A DNA stretch of 64,000 bases, taken from assembly GCA_030062745.1 (NCBI GenBank), contig CP099839.1, positions 26,401,324-26,465,323 of the forward strand, in the 5' to 3' direction. Below the pieces are notes generated by a model, which made no database searches, had not been told where the DNA came from, and saw nothing but the letters and a program-made list of their open reading frames with translations. Positions 47,961-60,608 of the stretch are shown here, piece by piece; the first letter of the stretch is position 1, and each line of letters opens with the position of its first letter. The position numbers were made by a program, and so were the translations under genes. The DNA comes from Capitulum mitella (taxonomy: Eukaryota; Arthropoda; Thecostraca; Pollicipedomorpha; Pollicipedidae).

Positions 47961-50079
47961 CACGAACCCCACCTACGGGGCACTAGCTTTAGTAGCCGGC
48001 ACCCACCTGTGATCCATGTGGTGATCCACAGACATGTATTTCCATTTGGCTTAGGGGACCAGAGTACCGCCAGAAATGACCTACGCAGTCGAAAAATGGT
48101 GGGTACACCAAATTTGAGCAGACCAGCACTGGGGCTATCCAGCAGTATCCCACATGATGGACATTGTGGAAGGGGCCACGTGCAGCGCACGTTCGCCTCT
48201 TTTCCACACTTGTTTCTTAAGGGTTAATTGCCGGGACTCAAACGGCGCAGTTTGGTGCAATGATGACTTGGAAAGGCGGGCTGGGCTGGGCAGCTGGGCG
48301 ATTCAATGTTGCTGGATTCAGATCGAAACGGGGCGCAGCTTGCTCGTTTAACGCGAGATGCCCAAAGGATTAACACCCCTTCTTCACTGCCGCAAACTGC
48401 TACCGCTGGGCTGCTGAAAAATGGCGGGAAGGAGCACGTGATAGGTCACAATCGATACATGTGGGTACTTGTACCTCAGTACCTTCAGCCTGGTGTCTGC
48501 GGGACGTGCGTGCTGAAGTGTGCCATTTGCTATTCAGGCATTTGGTTTAGGGAACCGCTGATGCTGAAGGCACCAAATTTTGTGGTGGGCTGCAAAGTTA
48601 AACGCTATCCAGAGCAAGCAAAATGTAGGGTATAAGTGGCCAGATGCCGTCCATGTCAGCGTGCAACTTGTGAGGATTCGGATTCTCTGTTTGCGGGAAG
48701 TTTGTGGTATCTACGTTAGTACCAGTATTTAGATAAAGGTACTACGTCACATCTACTGCTAAGGTGGGTGCAAAGGTCTGCGTGGGATACAGAGCTTCGA
48801 TTTTGATCCCAAGCCAACCGTGTAACGCGTTAATTTGCCTCTAGTTCAGACATAGTGTACGTTTAAGTCGATTTTGTTGATTACCAGTTACATTATGGAT
48901 ATCTTAATTCGAAACATGTGTTAAGGAGAGAACATTTCCTTTGAGCATGGCGCTGATGTGGGTGTTCATCGGTTCCCTTCCTTTCCATTTCTTGCTAGTC
49001 ACGGTATACTTTCTTCCTTAGGGATGCCAAATTTTCAGCACATACCTCTTTCCATTCAGTTCAGCACTTAAGATATAAAATCTTCTCATTAAGTTTTATG
49101 TTACAATCATGCCCTGAAAGTGCAATGGTGTTGTCGGTCCGCTCTGCGCCGCTGCGTGGAGGCGCCTGACGGCCAGCTAAATGCCGCGATGGCGTCGTTG
49201 TTATAAGTTTTCTTTTTTTTTACTGGGCTTGCCATATCACGCATTTCTGTTTCATCAGACGTCCGATAGCAACAGAATCGAAGCGATTGAGAAAACGCTT
49301 TGCGTTATGTGATCTCCACTCAAGATGGCCGGAAACGCGTGCTGGCGCCGGCACTTCAACGTATTTCGCAGGGGGCGTCGCTTCTTTTGAAAACTACGAG
49401 ACTCAGATTATAAAGTGTACTGATGACATTGACTTCACATTTATGGCCTGATCAGTTCAGCAGGCGGTGATAACGTGTGCCAATAATTTGGTGGCAGTTC
49501 GGAGGTTACAGACAAACTTCCTTAGAAAACTCCACCAAGTAATGCAATCGGCCAATAACATGAAGATTTTACTTGAGCTGGGACATATGAAGACTAACAT
49601 GAGCTTTATGACAAAACGATCTACAGAGGGCCAAATGTGATCCCAGTTTGCTCTGTTCACACAATGGTTAGACGCATCGTGTAAAACTGGCACGTTTCGG
49701 GACCGGTTCAAAATCAAGAGAAAACTAGTCACAAAACTGGTGATTTTGTCCCAGCGTCTCGCGAAAAGCTGAAAATGGAACATGGGAGCCCTGACCTGGG
49801 TCAAGCCACGGTGTTAAAAGTCAACGTATAACGAGATGGAGAGCCCCTTGTTCCTTCCTCCTTTCTGAACCATTGAGACAGTCTCATTTATGATTAAGTT
49901 GTTTCCGAGTATATCTGAGTGTATGGGTCTGTTGTTATAAAAAAACACGCCATGATCGGATGGCAATCTCCGCGCTAATGCCACTGACAAAACGTCCGTT
50001 AACTTGGCGCACATATTCATGTCCGTTTTCAGCACACTCCACACATTTTTGCCAAATTACCTTATTTGGTTCACCTGCC
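47961..50079. other. No gene recognised
   Basis: Two kb with short open frames only; the longest on - (49804-49457) has no recognised domain. Confidence 0.4.
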
Positions 50080-51290
50080 CATGCCATTTTTGAAGCTCAA
50101 GTTCTTTCTGCCCTAAGTCTGACCATTTGAGCTCGAGAGGCTAAAAACGCAAATTCAAGGTCAGTGATGGGGACATACATAGCCGTCGACCTAAGGCATC
50201 AAACTGTACAAATGAGGTATCAAACCAAAGTGGGAAACCGTCCGCAACTTCGACAACCCAGAGGGTCAAGGTCAAGGGCCGTCTTCAAGATCCTAATCAA
50301 GGTCAAAGAACGGGGACAAGCATAAGCGTCCACCTACGGCACAAAACTGTACAAATGAGTCATGACCAAAGAGAGGAACCGTCCGCAATTTCGACGACTC
50401 GAAAGATGAAGGTAAACGTCCGTCGCCAAGGTCACAGCCAATATCAAAGAATGGGGAAAAGCACAGCCTCCGACCTATTGCACCAAACTGTAAAAATAAG
50501 GTATCACACCAAAAAGGGAAACCGTCCGCAGCTTTGGCGACCCAAAAGATCAAGGTCAAGGTGCGTCGTCAAGGCCTTAATCAAGATTAAATGACGGGGG
50601 TAAGTATAGTCGCCGACCAATGTCACTAAACTGTACAAATAAAGTATCAAACCAAAGAAGATAAAAATCCGCAACTGGCGACCCAAATGGCCACGGTCCA
50701 CGTTCATCGTCAAGGTCATTATCAAGGTCAAATGATGGGGACAAGCATAGCCGCCGAGCCGTGGCATCAAACTGTAGAAATGAGCTATCGCACCAGAGGA
50801 GAACCATCCACAACTTTGACGACCCAGCAGACCAAGATCAAGGTCCTCCATCAACTTTCTTATCAAGCTCAAATGACGAGGACATGCACAGCCACCTATG
50901 GCACCAAACTGTAAAAATGAGGTATCACACCAAAACGGGAAACCGTTCGCAGCTTTGACGACCCAAAAGGTCAAGGTCAAGGTCCTAATCGAGGTCGAAG
51001 GACGACGACACGCATAGCCGCCGGCCTACGACACCAAACTGTACAAGTGAGATATCAGACCAAAGGGGAGAATGAGCCGCAACTTAGACGACCCAATAGG
51101 TGAAGGCCAACGTCCGTTGTCAAGGTCATGATCAAGGCCAAAGGATGGCTATAAACATAGCTGCCGACCTATGACACCAAACCGTACAAATTAGCCATCA
51201 CACCAAGTAGGGAAATCGTCCGCAACTTTGACGACGCCATAGGTCAAGGTCATGGTTTGTCGTAAAGTCCTTATCAAGGTCCCCTCTTTG
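50080..51290 (+). repeat. 140-bp satellite array, about eight units
   Basis: The landmark CAAACTGTACAAATGA recurs at about 50190, 50335, 50480, 50628, 50768, 50902, 51035 and 51177. Each unit also carries a GACGACCCA word and one to three TCAAGGTCA-like words. Same family as 36860-37102 and 39628-39835. Confidence 0.85.
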
Positions 51291-51379
51291 GTCTGTCCTT
51301 TTCCCGTAATGAACCCATAAAACATGAACGCATTCCCGTATGGTGGAGGATCTTATTGCCCCCTCCCCCCGAAATCTCC

Positions 51380-51680
51380 AGATCATCCCATTTGATCTGG
51401 CCGCAAAAAAAGACGGTAGGCAATTCGCTACAACGTAAATTACACCATTAAGAAACGATGGAAATTTTGTAAGGTGTGGATACAAGGGAAAACTGAGGAA
51501 AGCGTATTTTTGAGTTGTTATAACTTCGATGCTTATGGGTCAATGGTCATGCAGTTGGCATGAATCGAGAGCTAATGATAGAAACTTTTTTGAATCTCAT
51601 ATTTACCTGTTCTTCTAAAAGTGGTATGCATTCACCTAAAGCTTGCATCATGGAGGCATGTTTTTTAGAAAACTGACAAT
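51380..51680 (+). mobile_element. TTAA family-2 fragment
   Basis: Parallels the 34090-34400 part of the full element (GTGTGGAT.CA.AGGG, GGCATGAATCGAGAG). No ends are present. Confidence 0.55.
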
Positions 51681-52970
51681 TCGCCCCGCCTGGCGGGAGG
51701 TTGACCGCCCCCTAAGGTTTTTCAAAGATTCCAAGAACGAACGAACGCAACGCAACGAAACTTTTTGTACCTTTTGCTAGATCACTTTTACTCCGTGTCA
51801 AAGTTTTAACTTCAGGTCAAGTCAGGCGTCTGACCTAGGTCGGGTCAAGCGGACTTATGTCCAGAAATGTTTAGCGCCCTGTTACTTTTTCGGGAAACAT
51901 GGCATCACGATAACACTTTCAGATGTTAGAGATCTTGATTGATGCAACAAATGTGCTATCTCAGATTTTTCAGAATTTGCCAGGTCATTGATCTGAGGTC
52001 AAGTCTATTTTCGAGACATGTCGGTTTTGTTGAAAACCGACGAAATTTCTCATAATATTTTGAGATCGGGGTGATGCAGACACCCAGTTGCCGTCAACGG
52101 CCAAAGCATCAATGGCCTCCAACCATTGGCCTGACGTAAGGTCACGAATAACCGTTATGAGCCAAAATGCGCTGCCGTTAAAATCAGCGATGAATTACTC
52201 ATATAGGATAGAAAATTGCAGAACTGGCTCGCACAACTGCAAGCAATACCATAAAGTTAAAAAAAAATTTAAAGAAAATTGCATGTCGTAGAAATAAACA
52301 GGCCCTCGCGAATAAAACTCAGCGATTGGTTGGTTGGTTATTGGGGCTTAGGGGCGCACCGACTGCAGGGTCATTCGGCGCCCAAATAAAACTCAGCGAA
52401 TTATGTATATTGATAACTACTGATTTTTCCAAAATTTAAGCATGAAAAACCATCACAAGAACCACAAAGTTCCCTATATTGCACATGGATAGGTTTACGT
52501 CGCGAAAATAAGGAAACGCCAAAATTTAGTCCCGTTAACTTCATAACGCGTTTGGCTAAGGCCTCCGCCGGCAGTCGACGCGAAAATTGCCGTGTCTAAT
52601 TCAACGTTTCGGCGCATGTATTGAACAGATCAGTGAAACTGAATGTGTATCGGCATCTCCGAATTTTCATCTGTTCGTTGGTGCATTTACCTAGACTCGT
52701 TGGTGCATTTACAACAGCCCTTGAGATGCAGGCCGCTCCTCGGTTTCATGCAGTCGGCTGTGAAAAAGCATATATAGGACGTAAATGGCTTACATATTAT
52801 CCAGAATTAAAGCTGACATCAGGTTTGAGCCCTGCTTGTCACGAGCTTCCCAACGATGCGCTTATTTTTGTCATGCGATCAACCGTTCTTGAGTTACAGG
52901 GGAACGGTAAACCGCCTCTTCCACCCAATCGGGCGTGATCGGCGCCGACCGCCAGTCAGGTGCGGGTTAA
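51681..52970 (-). mobile_element. TTAA family-1 element, copy E (reverse orientation)
   Basis: The interior matches copies A and B in reverse. The right edge ends GGTGCGGGTTAA at 52967-52970; the left TTAA end is missing. It carries the second copy of the 59-bp hairpin insertion at 52311-52399. Confidence 0.72.
52311..52399 (-). mobile_element. 59-bp hairpin retroposon-like insertion with 15-bp target duplication (copy 2)
   Basis: AATAAAACTCAGCGA at 52311-52325 is repeated exactly at 52385-52399. The 59 bp between them, read on -, begin TGGGCGCCGAATGACC and end in AATAACCAACCAACCAA. It differs from copy 1 at three positions plus tail length. The host element's sister copies show the same site without the insertion. 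Confidence 0.78.
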
Positions 52971-53814
52971 AGAGACGGCAATTTTCGCACCGACTGCAGG
53001 CAGGCGCCGTAGCCGTAGCGTTTCTTTATTTTTGCGATATAAACTTTTCCATGTGATATTTATTGGTCCTAAATGTTCTTGTGATTGTTTCTCATGATAA
53101 AATTGTGGAAAAATTCATTAGTCCTCATTCTACACAACAGGCAGAGCTTTACTAGCGAAAGACTATTGGTTTCCAAAATATAAAGTTTTTTTTGATTTTT
53201 TTGTTGAACCTCTTGATATTACTTGCAGCTGTGTGAGCCAGTTCTGTCATTTTCTGCCCGTTCTGAGTAACACATCACTGAGTTTGACGACAGTGCATTT
53301 CGGCTCATAACAGTTATTTGTAACCTGACCTCAAGTCAATGGCTAAAAGTCATTGATACTTTGCCCGTTGACGGTAACTGAATGATGTCTGCGTCATCCC
53401 GCAGTAAAAATGTTATGAAAAATTCCGTCAGTTTAAAAAAAGCTATGTCTTCAAAATGGACTTTACGTTAGTTCAATGGCTCGGAAAATTTCGAAAAACC
53501 TGAAACAGTTTGTCTATTGCATCTACCAAGACCTCTAATCTCCGAGAGTATTATTGTGATATCATGTTTTCCCGAAAAGTTACAGGACGCTAAACTTTTT
53601 TGGACAGGTCTGCTTGACCTGACCTAGGTCAGACACCTGGCTTGACCAGAGGTCAAAACTTTGACACAGGGTGTAAAAGTGATGACACAAGGTGACACAA
53701 GGTACAAATGTAAAAGGTACACAAAGTTTCGTGGTACTGTGTTCTTTCCTTCCCTCGCAGTCTTGGAAAACCTCAGGGGGGTTTTCAACCGTTCCCCAGT
53801 CGAGATCGGGTTAA
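52967..53814 (+). mobile_element. TTAA family-1 element, copy F (3' two-thirds)
   Basis: Begins at the family's internal TTAA (TTAAAGAGACGGCAATTTTCGC, as in copy A near 19359) and runs to the normal 3' end CGAGATCGGGTTAA. The 5' part is absent; copy E abuts at the shared TTAA. Confidence 0.7.
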
Positions 53815-53984
53815 TTAAGTCCGAAAAAACGCAACATGCAAAACGGAATATATCTATTGTCGCTGACAGCCTAGCGTCCGTCTACAGATTCTTTGGTGTG
53901 GACTGCATGTTTTATGGAACACTAGAGGTCCGCGACACTTAAATGGGCTACGCCCGGCTCAGGATAAAAGTAAGGAGGAATAGG

Positions 53985-54240
53985 TGGGAAAATTCAGGGG
54001 AAGCAGGCGCAGAATGCTACAGTTCAGCAGCATGAAAGGAAAACCATTCAATTCAAGATGGTATACGGTCCTAACGGAGAACGCTACAATTCAGGGAACC
54101 AGCAAATTCAAGCTGGTATAGGTGAGTCAGGAGCTCCAATTCAAAAGCACAAGGAACGCTCCAATTCAGGCGCACTGGGATAGGAATGAACTAATTTCCA
54201 GAGTGGCAATTCAGCCAGCAAGGAGACCTCCCATTCACGA
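53985..54240. repeat. Weak tandem repeat based on CAATTCA words
   Basis: AACGCTACAATTCAGG, AACGCTCCAATTCAGG and similar phrases recur about every 35-60 bp. Confidence 0.5.
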
Positions 54241-54489
54241 GGCCAAGGAGAGGGCAAAAGGAAACTCCCGAGCTTCGCGGACTATCATTTTTCTGCTACA
54301 CGCCGCTTCACATCGCTGCACTGCCGCACACCATCACTGACAACGAAGTTCTGTATTGAGACGTCCGAACAGTTTGAGCGCCAGACAGGAAGAGGCCAAG
54401 GACGTGTTTACGCCAAGCTTATATAGCGCGAGCGAAAGAGGTCACGAGATAAAGCGGAGACGTATTTTGGGGGACAGAACAAACGGTAA

Positions 54490-54717
54490 AAGCAAATAAA
54501 GGTGGCCGGCCGGGTCCGGCGAGACGCGCGAAACCGCCGGTGCAGGGCGGCCGGCCGGCCAGCCGGGGCGTCGCGGCCCCACGCGGAACAAAGGCGGCGC
54601 AAACACAGATGGCCGGCCGGTTCTGGCGAGACGTGCCGGACCGCCGGCGCAGGCCGGTCGGACCGGCCGGCCGTGGCTTCGCCGCCCCACGGACAGGGCG
54701 CAGCACGACCGATGGCA
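54490..54717. repeat. Two tandem units of a 108-bp GC-rich repeat
   Basis: GGCCGGCCGG...CTGGCGAGACG or CCGGCGAGACG, then GCCGCCCCACG-like text, occurs twice. It sits at the inner edge of the right arm. Confidence 0.6.
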
Positions 54718-55029
54718 ACATCTGTCGTTTACAGTTATAGATGCCGAAGCTATCGTTGGACCGGCTGTTACGAACTTACGGACACGAAATCCTGTACCCT
54801 GTCCCGAGAGGTATGGGGGCGTGTTCCCCATTTCCTTATTTTCAAGAATTCTGCGTTTTTCTCTCGGTGATTTCTTTCCCCTGTCTACACCAGTCGTGGC
54901 ACCCTTGTGCAATGTTCTCCAGCCCCGGTACTTACAAATGGCAATGAACCTTTTTTCTTCTATTCATAACAAATCAAAAGTTTACCGTTCGGTTACAATC
55001 TCACACTTACATGCATTCAGTCATCACAA

Positions 55030-55292
55030 CTAAGTCTTGCTCTCGTTCGGATGCTCTTGCTTAAAGTGGTCTGTTATCTCTTCGAGGGTCTTCCCCTTTG
55101 TCTCGAGGAGGAAAAACATTGAGAAGAATGTGCCGAGGGCGGTAATGGCTGAAAACAGCCAGAACGTACCGGCCTCGGTTAAGCCGCTCACGAGGCCGTT
55201 GAAGCTGGATGTGATAATGGTGGTGCCCGTCCAAGTCGTGGCTGTGCCTAAGCTGGCACCCAGGCCTCGCATTTCGGGCGCAAATACTTCAC
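55030..55292 (-). CDS. Transporter right copy, last exon
   Basis: Encodes EVFAPEMRGLGASLG, helices 11-12, ETKGKTLEEI and a short hydrophilic tail ending PNESKT. Confidence 0.85.
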
Positions 55293-56658
55293 CTGGAAAC
55301 AGGCAAACAGATGTCGCATCAGCAATAGCGATCGACGGCAGTACCTACCGCATTGACTTTGGCTTTATTGATGAAGGAGTGTGGCAGTCTTCTGAACCAA
55401 ACCTTGAACGCCGAGAGCGCAGGCGCTTTGAGAAAGCTTCTGACTATCGGCCCAATCAACAGGTTAACTGAGGCACTGGGGTGCAGCACGAGGACCCGCT
55501 GTAAAGATGGCCAATGAAAAGTAGATGAAAGAAAATGAAGCGAATGATGAGGCAAGGACCAGACGGGTCACTCTCTGGCACGATTATGGCGGCGGCACTC
55601 ACCGATGACGATCCAGGGCACCAGGCCGAGCCCGAAGGCGAAGGACGGGTTGAAGAGCAGAAGGCAGAAGAGCGGCAGCCAGCCGAAGCCGCTGACGTCG
55701 CGGCCGGCGTCGCGCAGGAAGAAGAAGACGCCGAGCGCGGCCGTGCTGGCAGCCGTGACGCAGGAGGAGGCCAGCAGCAGCGGCCGTCGCCCGAACCGGT
55801 CCGCCGCCACCGCCGACGCCAGCGTGGCCGGCACCCAGGTGAACGAGGCCAGGATGCTGGCCGTGTGCGGCTCCATTGTCGAGCCGGCCGCACGCAGGAT
55901 GTCCACCGTGAAGAAGGTGAGCGCGTCGTTACCGGACGCCGGCTGCAGGAAGAAGAGGCCGACCACGAGCAGCGCCGGCCGCAGGTACTGGCGGCGAAGC
56001 AGGTCGCGCGGCCGCGCGCTCCGCCGCAGCACGTCGCGCGCGTACCGCGTCGTCTCGGCCAACTCGCCGGCGATGTCGAAGGCGGGGCCGCGGAGGCGGC
56101 GCAGCGCGGCGGCGGCGGCCGCCTCGCGGCGCCGCGTCACCAGGAACAGCGGCGACTCGGGCAGCAGCGTGACGCACGGCAGCCAGGCGGCCGCCACGCA
56201 CGCCGACACCGCCGCCAGCCAGTTCCACGCCAGGTACTTGCCGACGACGAACTCGAACAACGTGCCCAGGCAGAAGCCCATCTGCGTGAAGATGCCCAGC
56301 TGGCCGCGCACGCGCGCCTCCGCCACCTCGCCGATGTAGTTGGGCAGCGCCAGGCAGGAGGCGCCGCAGCCGAGCCCCTGCACCAGCCGACCGGCCATGA
56401 TCGGTCCCGCCGAGCCGGCGTAGGCCACCGCCAGCCAGCCGACCGTGAAGTAGACGGCCAGCAGCAGGAAGGAGGCCTTGCGGCCGAGCCGGCCCATCAC
56501 CCAGACGGTCAGTGGGCCTCCCAGCGCGCCGCCCAGCGGCAGCAGCGCGCTGATCAGCGACTCTTGGTTGCTGGTGAGCGCCATCTGTTCGCGCAGCTCG
56601 GGCAGCGCCGGGCTGGTGTAGCCGCTCGACATGCCGCACAGCATCTGGCCGACGGACG
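55030..56658 (-). CDS. Tret1-like (SLC2) sugar transporter, right-arm copy
   Basis: Two exons on -: 56658-55603 (acceptor CGGCGCAG, donor GTGAGT) and 55292-55030 (acceptor TTTCCAG, TAG stop), joined in phase; 438 residues are visible. Sugar-porter landmarks: YTSPALPELRE in helix 1, LPLGGALGG, GRLGRK, PNYIGEVAEARVRGQLG, PESPLFLV, DRFGRRP, GEVFAPEMRG and the terminal ETKGKTLEEI. These place it in the arthropod trehalose/hexose facilitator group at the plasma membrane; the substrate is inference. The helix-7 motif, normally QQ.SG.N, is QPASGND, so a conserved Gln is Pro. The N-terminal exon (cytoplasmic start and initiator ATG) was not identified upstream, so the gene model is incomplete. Extremely GC-rich third codon positions create long antisense open frames. 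Confidence 0.82.
55603..56658 (-). CDS. Transporter right copy, exon with helices 1-10
   Basis: 352 codons, no stop or frameshift. The acceptor CGCAG is conserved in both copies, whereas a nearer CCAG in the left copy is CCGG here, so the conserved site is preferred. Confidence 0.75.
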
Positions 56659-57900
56659 CTGCGCCGGCGGGCGCGGAACACGACGCGTCAGCACGGCACG
56701 GAGACACAGCGCTCAGCGTTCAGCACGGCGACTGGTCGCGCCGCCAATGTGCCGCCCACGCCACGGCGTATTGCCGGCAGACCCTGGATCACTACGAATG
56801 ATGCTTTGCCGCAACGACTTGGCAACGACTGCAAATGCATGCGTTGCCTTTGATGCTCAAAACTGCGGCATGGTGGTCCTGCACAAGGTCTCATGTTGTT
56901 TGAAAAATACTCGGACGCTTATGGAACACTGCAAGTTTTTCAGCATCGAATGGAAAAGATAACTTCATCTGTGTGAAGCATGGCGCATAGTATGCCACAA
57001 AGCTGGTCTGATCTGGTCAGATCGGCGCAGGTCACGGCGGCTGCCGGCCGTGAGCGAAAACAGAAACAGAACACAGCAGCTGAACGCCGACTGCTGCGGA
57101 GACGCACCGACACACAGCGGGACACAGCGGACCCGGTGAGAACGCGGCACTCAGCAGCCGGCTGGCGGTCCCGGAGGTAACCAGCTGCTGGGCTGGTTAG
57201 AAGTGCTGGGCAGCCAGCCAGAAATGCTGGGCATTTCTGGCCATCCGCCCGCATCACAAACGGCTCCCCTGCGCGGTACTGCCTGAGTCAGAGGTGCGTT
57301 TCTATGGCCCTCATATTGCCCAGATCCTGCCAATATTGATTTGTGCATTACCAATGTTGTTTTAAGCCCTACCAATGCTTTTGTTCCTTCAACAATTTTA
57401 AATCGCATTTTATGTAAAAGGGTAGACTGGATTAGAAATAGAAGCAACAATCAGGAATTTCAGACAGCAGAGTGGTTGTATCTATCTATATATCTATACG
57501 TATATATAGTTTTTGGTAAATGATAAAAGAAAAATCTCCGTCGTTCAAATCAAACATGGTAAATCCGTTCAGGAACTCGCATTTGGAGAGGTTAGGATGT
57601 CCGGCCCTCGGCACAGCCCTACCAATCGTTTACACAAACCGACAGCACTGGCCTGTTTTGTGGAGACCAAGGTTCAGCTCACGGATGGCTCACCTGTCAT
57701 CACGGACACAAACTGAGGGAACACTGCACCCTTTGACATGTTCTCAAATGAAATCGTTTAAGCCACATGAACCAGCCACGAGACCTCAGCGCGGCCGGTT
57801 GACGGTCGCAGCTAGCTGTAAAGGTCTTCCTCTTATCGCTCGAGATTGATTACCTTCCTCTTGAGAGGTCGTGTCCTGCCACCTGCTGGTAGAAGATAAA
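56659..57900. other. Upstream flank of right transporter copy
   Basis: Should hold the first exon and promoter, but no start exon could be defended. Includes the right-arm counterpart of the microsatellite-cored repeat (about 57330-57660). Confidence 0.4.
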
Positions 57901-59790
57901 AACAAATTCCCTTCATGAAGCTGCCGTTGCGTGTTTTATCGGTCGCTTGCGTTCCGGAACAGCACACTCGTTTGACTGGTTTGCCGACGCGCCAAACCCA
58001 TCGCTATGGGCGTGGAAAAAATCACCTGTTTTAGGCGGCCACGTGTAACAAGAAACGGAAAACAGGGGAGTTTCCCCGATTGTTGGCAGGAATTTCACAT
58101 GACCTACCGCTATGGCCACTGCAGGGAAATGTGAGGAGTCGGCCCTGTTAGCGCAGGTCGGTCGCACCAGAGCCGACTCGGGGGCCGGTGCTGCTACCCC
58201 CGGCCGGCGCGGCATGCACGGCGGGGAACAAAGCAGATGGGTGGTGTTACACCAACAGGTGACGCAGGTGGGCCGTGTATCACAGGTGCAGTGGTGTAGC
58301 CAGGGAGATCCTAGGAGTCCTGGGACCTCCCGAATTTTTTCGGCCCACAAAGGGCCCCTTGGTGTTTGACTAAACGGGCCCGCCTGGCCAGGAAAGGCAA
58401 ACCCACTCCTCCGCAAAGAGCCTTCAGACCCCAGGCAAGGACCCCTCTGGCAGGCAGCGGGGTGCCCTCTGTCCGGGAAAGGTAGTGGGCCCCCCGGCAT
58501 GTGCGTAGCAAAAGGCATATGAGAGAACCAGAAAGGATGCTCCTCTGCAAAGGAGCCGTCGGTCACGAAACGTCCTCCTTCCATGGATGGTGTAGTTGTG
58601 TCGGGAAGGGAGCCCCAGTGCCGTAACATAAACCAAGGGTCCTCTGGATCTTATCTCAACTCCAGAAATTCTTGGAATGGGAAGGCAATCCCCTGGACCG
58701 GGTCCCTGACATGTCCTTAAGGGCCCCAATGTCCACTGATCTGCAAAGGTCTGGGGCCCAATTAAGCAGAGACAGCTCCTGACAGGAAAGATATCCCTGC
58801 CCTAGAATGGCTGCCAGATGCCTGTGCCGGGCATCGCAGTGGCGTAACTAGGTCATCAAAGCAATTCGATGGAAATGCAGGAAGGTTGGCGTCTGGCAGG
58901 CTGCCTGACCAGTTAGAACCAGAATAAATGCGAGCTCACGGCTAATGGAGCCCCATTGGCCGGAGTGGTAAATATTGATAATCCAGGCCAGCTTTCTCAA
59001 TAGAAAAGTTGGTCATAATGTGAAAGAAAACAGGTTCTTACCAAGTACCTCTAGTGCTCTAGCCATGGGCGGGGACTTCATTTTGTATTATTTTGAGAAG
59101 TGCACGCCTCCTCAATATTGATTTCAGCCTCTCTCCAATGATGATTTTAGCCCCCTCAGTGTTAAAGTGGGGCCCACTATGCTATGTTAGGGCCCATGGT
59201 TGAAACAACATTCCAGTTTGATGAAACACTGCAACTTTTTCAGACAGCGTACTAGTCACTAAGCTAATTCAGGCTGCAGAAAGATTCCCTGGACTGGTTA
59301 AGAAAATCCTCTCCTGAAAGTCTGAGGGTTCTATAAAGATGATGAAGTCACCCTCAAAAGCTTGAGAGCCCCACAGCATGTTCCAATTGACCCTTTAAAT
59401 GAATTCAGGGGGTCCTCTGGAGGAAGTCCAGTGGGCTTTCCTCCGGTCTAAGGGCCTTCCTCAAGCATTCTTAGCGACCTCCTCGAGCAACCAGAAGGGG
59501 ATTTTTGCATCAAGGAGGAAATGGCCGAGAGACCAGAGAAAATGTTTGAGGAGCCCTCTGAATATATTATGTATTCCTATTTGTTCATAAAGCGCTCCTC
59601 CACACAGTGGCTCTCACGGCCACGTCAATTAAATATAAGGACATAAAACAAATATCAAATTATAAAACACTCCCTTCCTGCCCCACCCAGCATCCTGACT
59701 ACGCCCCCATCCCGACCCCACAGTGAACAGCGCCGACTTAGGTGGGCTCAGATCTGAGGCACTCTAATAACTGCCGCCGCGAGGTGACCC
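57901..59790. other. GC-rich non-coding stretch and dispersed repeat of right arm
   Basis: Counterpart of 27330-29100. A 238-residue - frame (58629-57913) is not conserved with the left arm as protein and is not called. Confidence 0.45.
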
Positions 59791-59793
59791 CCG

Positions 59794-60252
59794 TCACGTG
59801 CTGCGGCAGCCTGTTACAGGCGGCAGCGGCTTTCTGAAAATATCAAATGCTCTCTCAAAAGCTCGAGGGGTCCAGAAAACTCCCCTGCGCTCTTTGGATG
59901 GAGTTGTGACGTGCCATTGTTGTTGCCGGTATTCGTGCAACGTTGTAATATTTTGCAATATGGGGACTCGGAGGTCTTCTGGTGGTCTTCTAGTTTGCGA
60001 GCACGCTAGCGGCGTCCGTGTGGCGCTTCGGCTAGCCACTGTTGAGACAATTACCATTGCAACATTGTGCAACATTCTGCAGCATTCTGCAACGAGGGCC
60101 AAATCGATGCGGGAAGTCGCCGGAACGTTTCTCGGGTCCTGCCAGGTGCGCCTGGGTCCCCCGGTGTGAACACGCCTGCTAGACGCAGCTGTGGCTGTTC
60201 CCACTTCCGTCTCAGAAGAGCCGTCGCCTGCCGCGCCTCGGGAGAGTCGCAT
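59794..60252 (-). pseudogene. Possible non-LTR retroelement remnant (right-arm copy)
   Basis: Counterpart of 26671-27156. On - it keeps SSETEVGTATAASSRR and the HEYRQQQ words but has lost the WN.LP text through indels. Confidence 0.28.
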
Positions 60253-60608
60253 ATCGTCGGTCTGCGGATGGTCATCGCTCTGTCAACACCAGATTTTGTA
60301 GCTGGAGGCGTGCAAATGTCGATCTGTCATACTGCCAGTTCACGCTCACAGAAAAGATTTATCCACGAGGGTAAGTGGAGCGAACATCTGGGTGGTAGGG
60401 TGGACTGACGGATGGATCCCGCTGCCCTCCACAATCTTCGGGTCGCTTGGTGGTTACCAGACAATACCGGGCAAATGGGCCTTCCCAACGGTGTGGGTGC
60501 AATGTTTAGGCGGCCGGGTCCCTCCCATGCCTTAACGAAAATTTATTTACTTCCGAGGCCCGTTGCCAATGCCAAACCCGTTTAGCACCAGTCAGCTACT
60601 GCTGGGCC

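Larger units (their letters stand above)
54718..60608. repeat. Right arm of the large inverted duplication
   Basis: Reverse complement of 26313-32297, with small indels. Contains the intact transporter copy, a reduced microsatellite-cored repeat, G-rich repeats and the retroelement-like remnant. Confidence 0.85.

Noticed and set aside
50080-51290. Regularly spaced repeats resembling a CRISPR array
   Set aside because: The units are 140-bp imperfect satellite monomers with no distinct spacers, in a eukaryotic genome.
55535-56962. 475-residue open frame on + covering the right transporter exon
   Set aside because: Same antisense effect as in the left copy; the protein is Arg/Gly/Ala-rich text without a domain.
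57913-58629. 238-residue - open frame in the right arm
   Set aside because: The left-arm counterpart does not conserve the frame, and no domain is visible.
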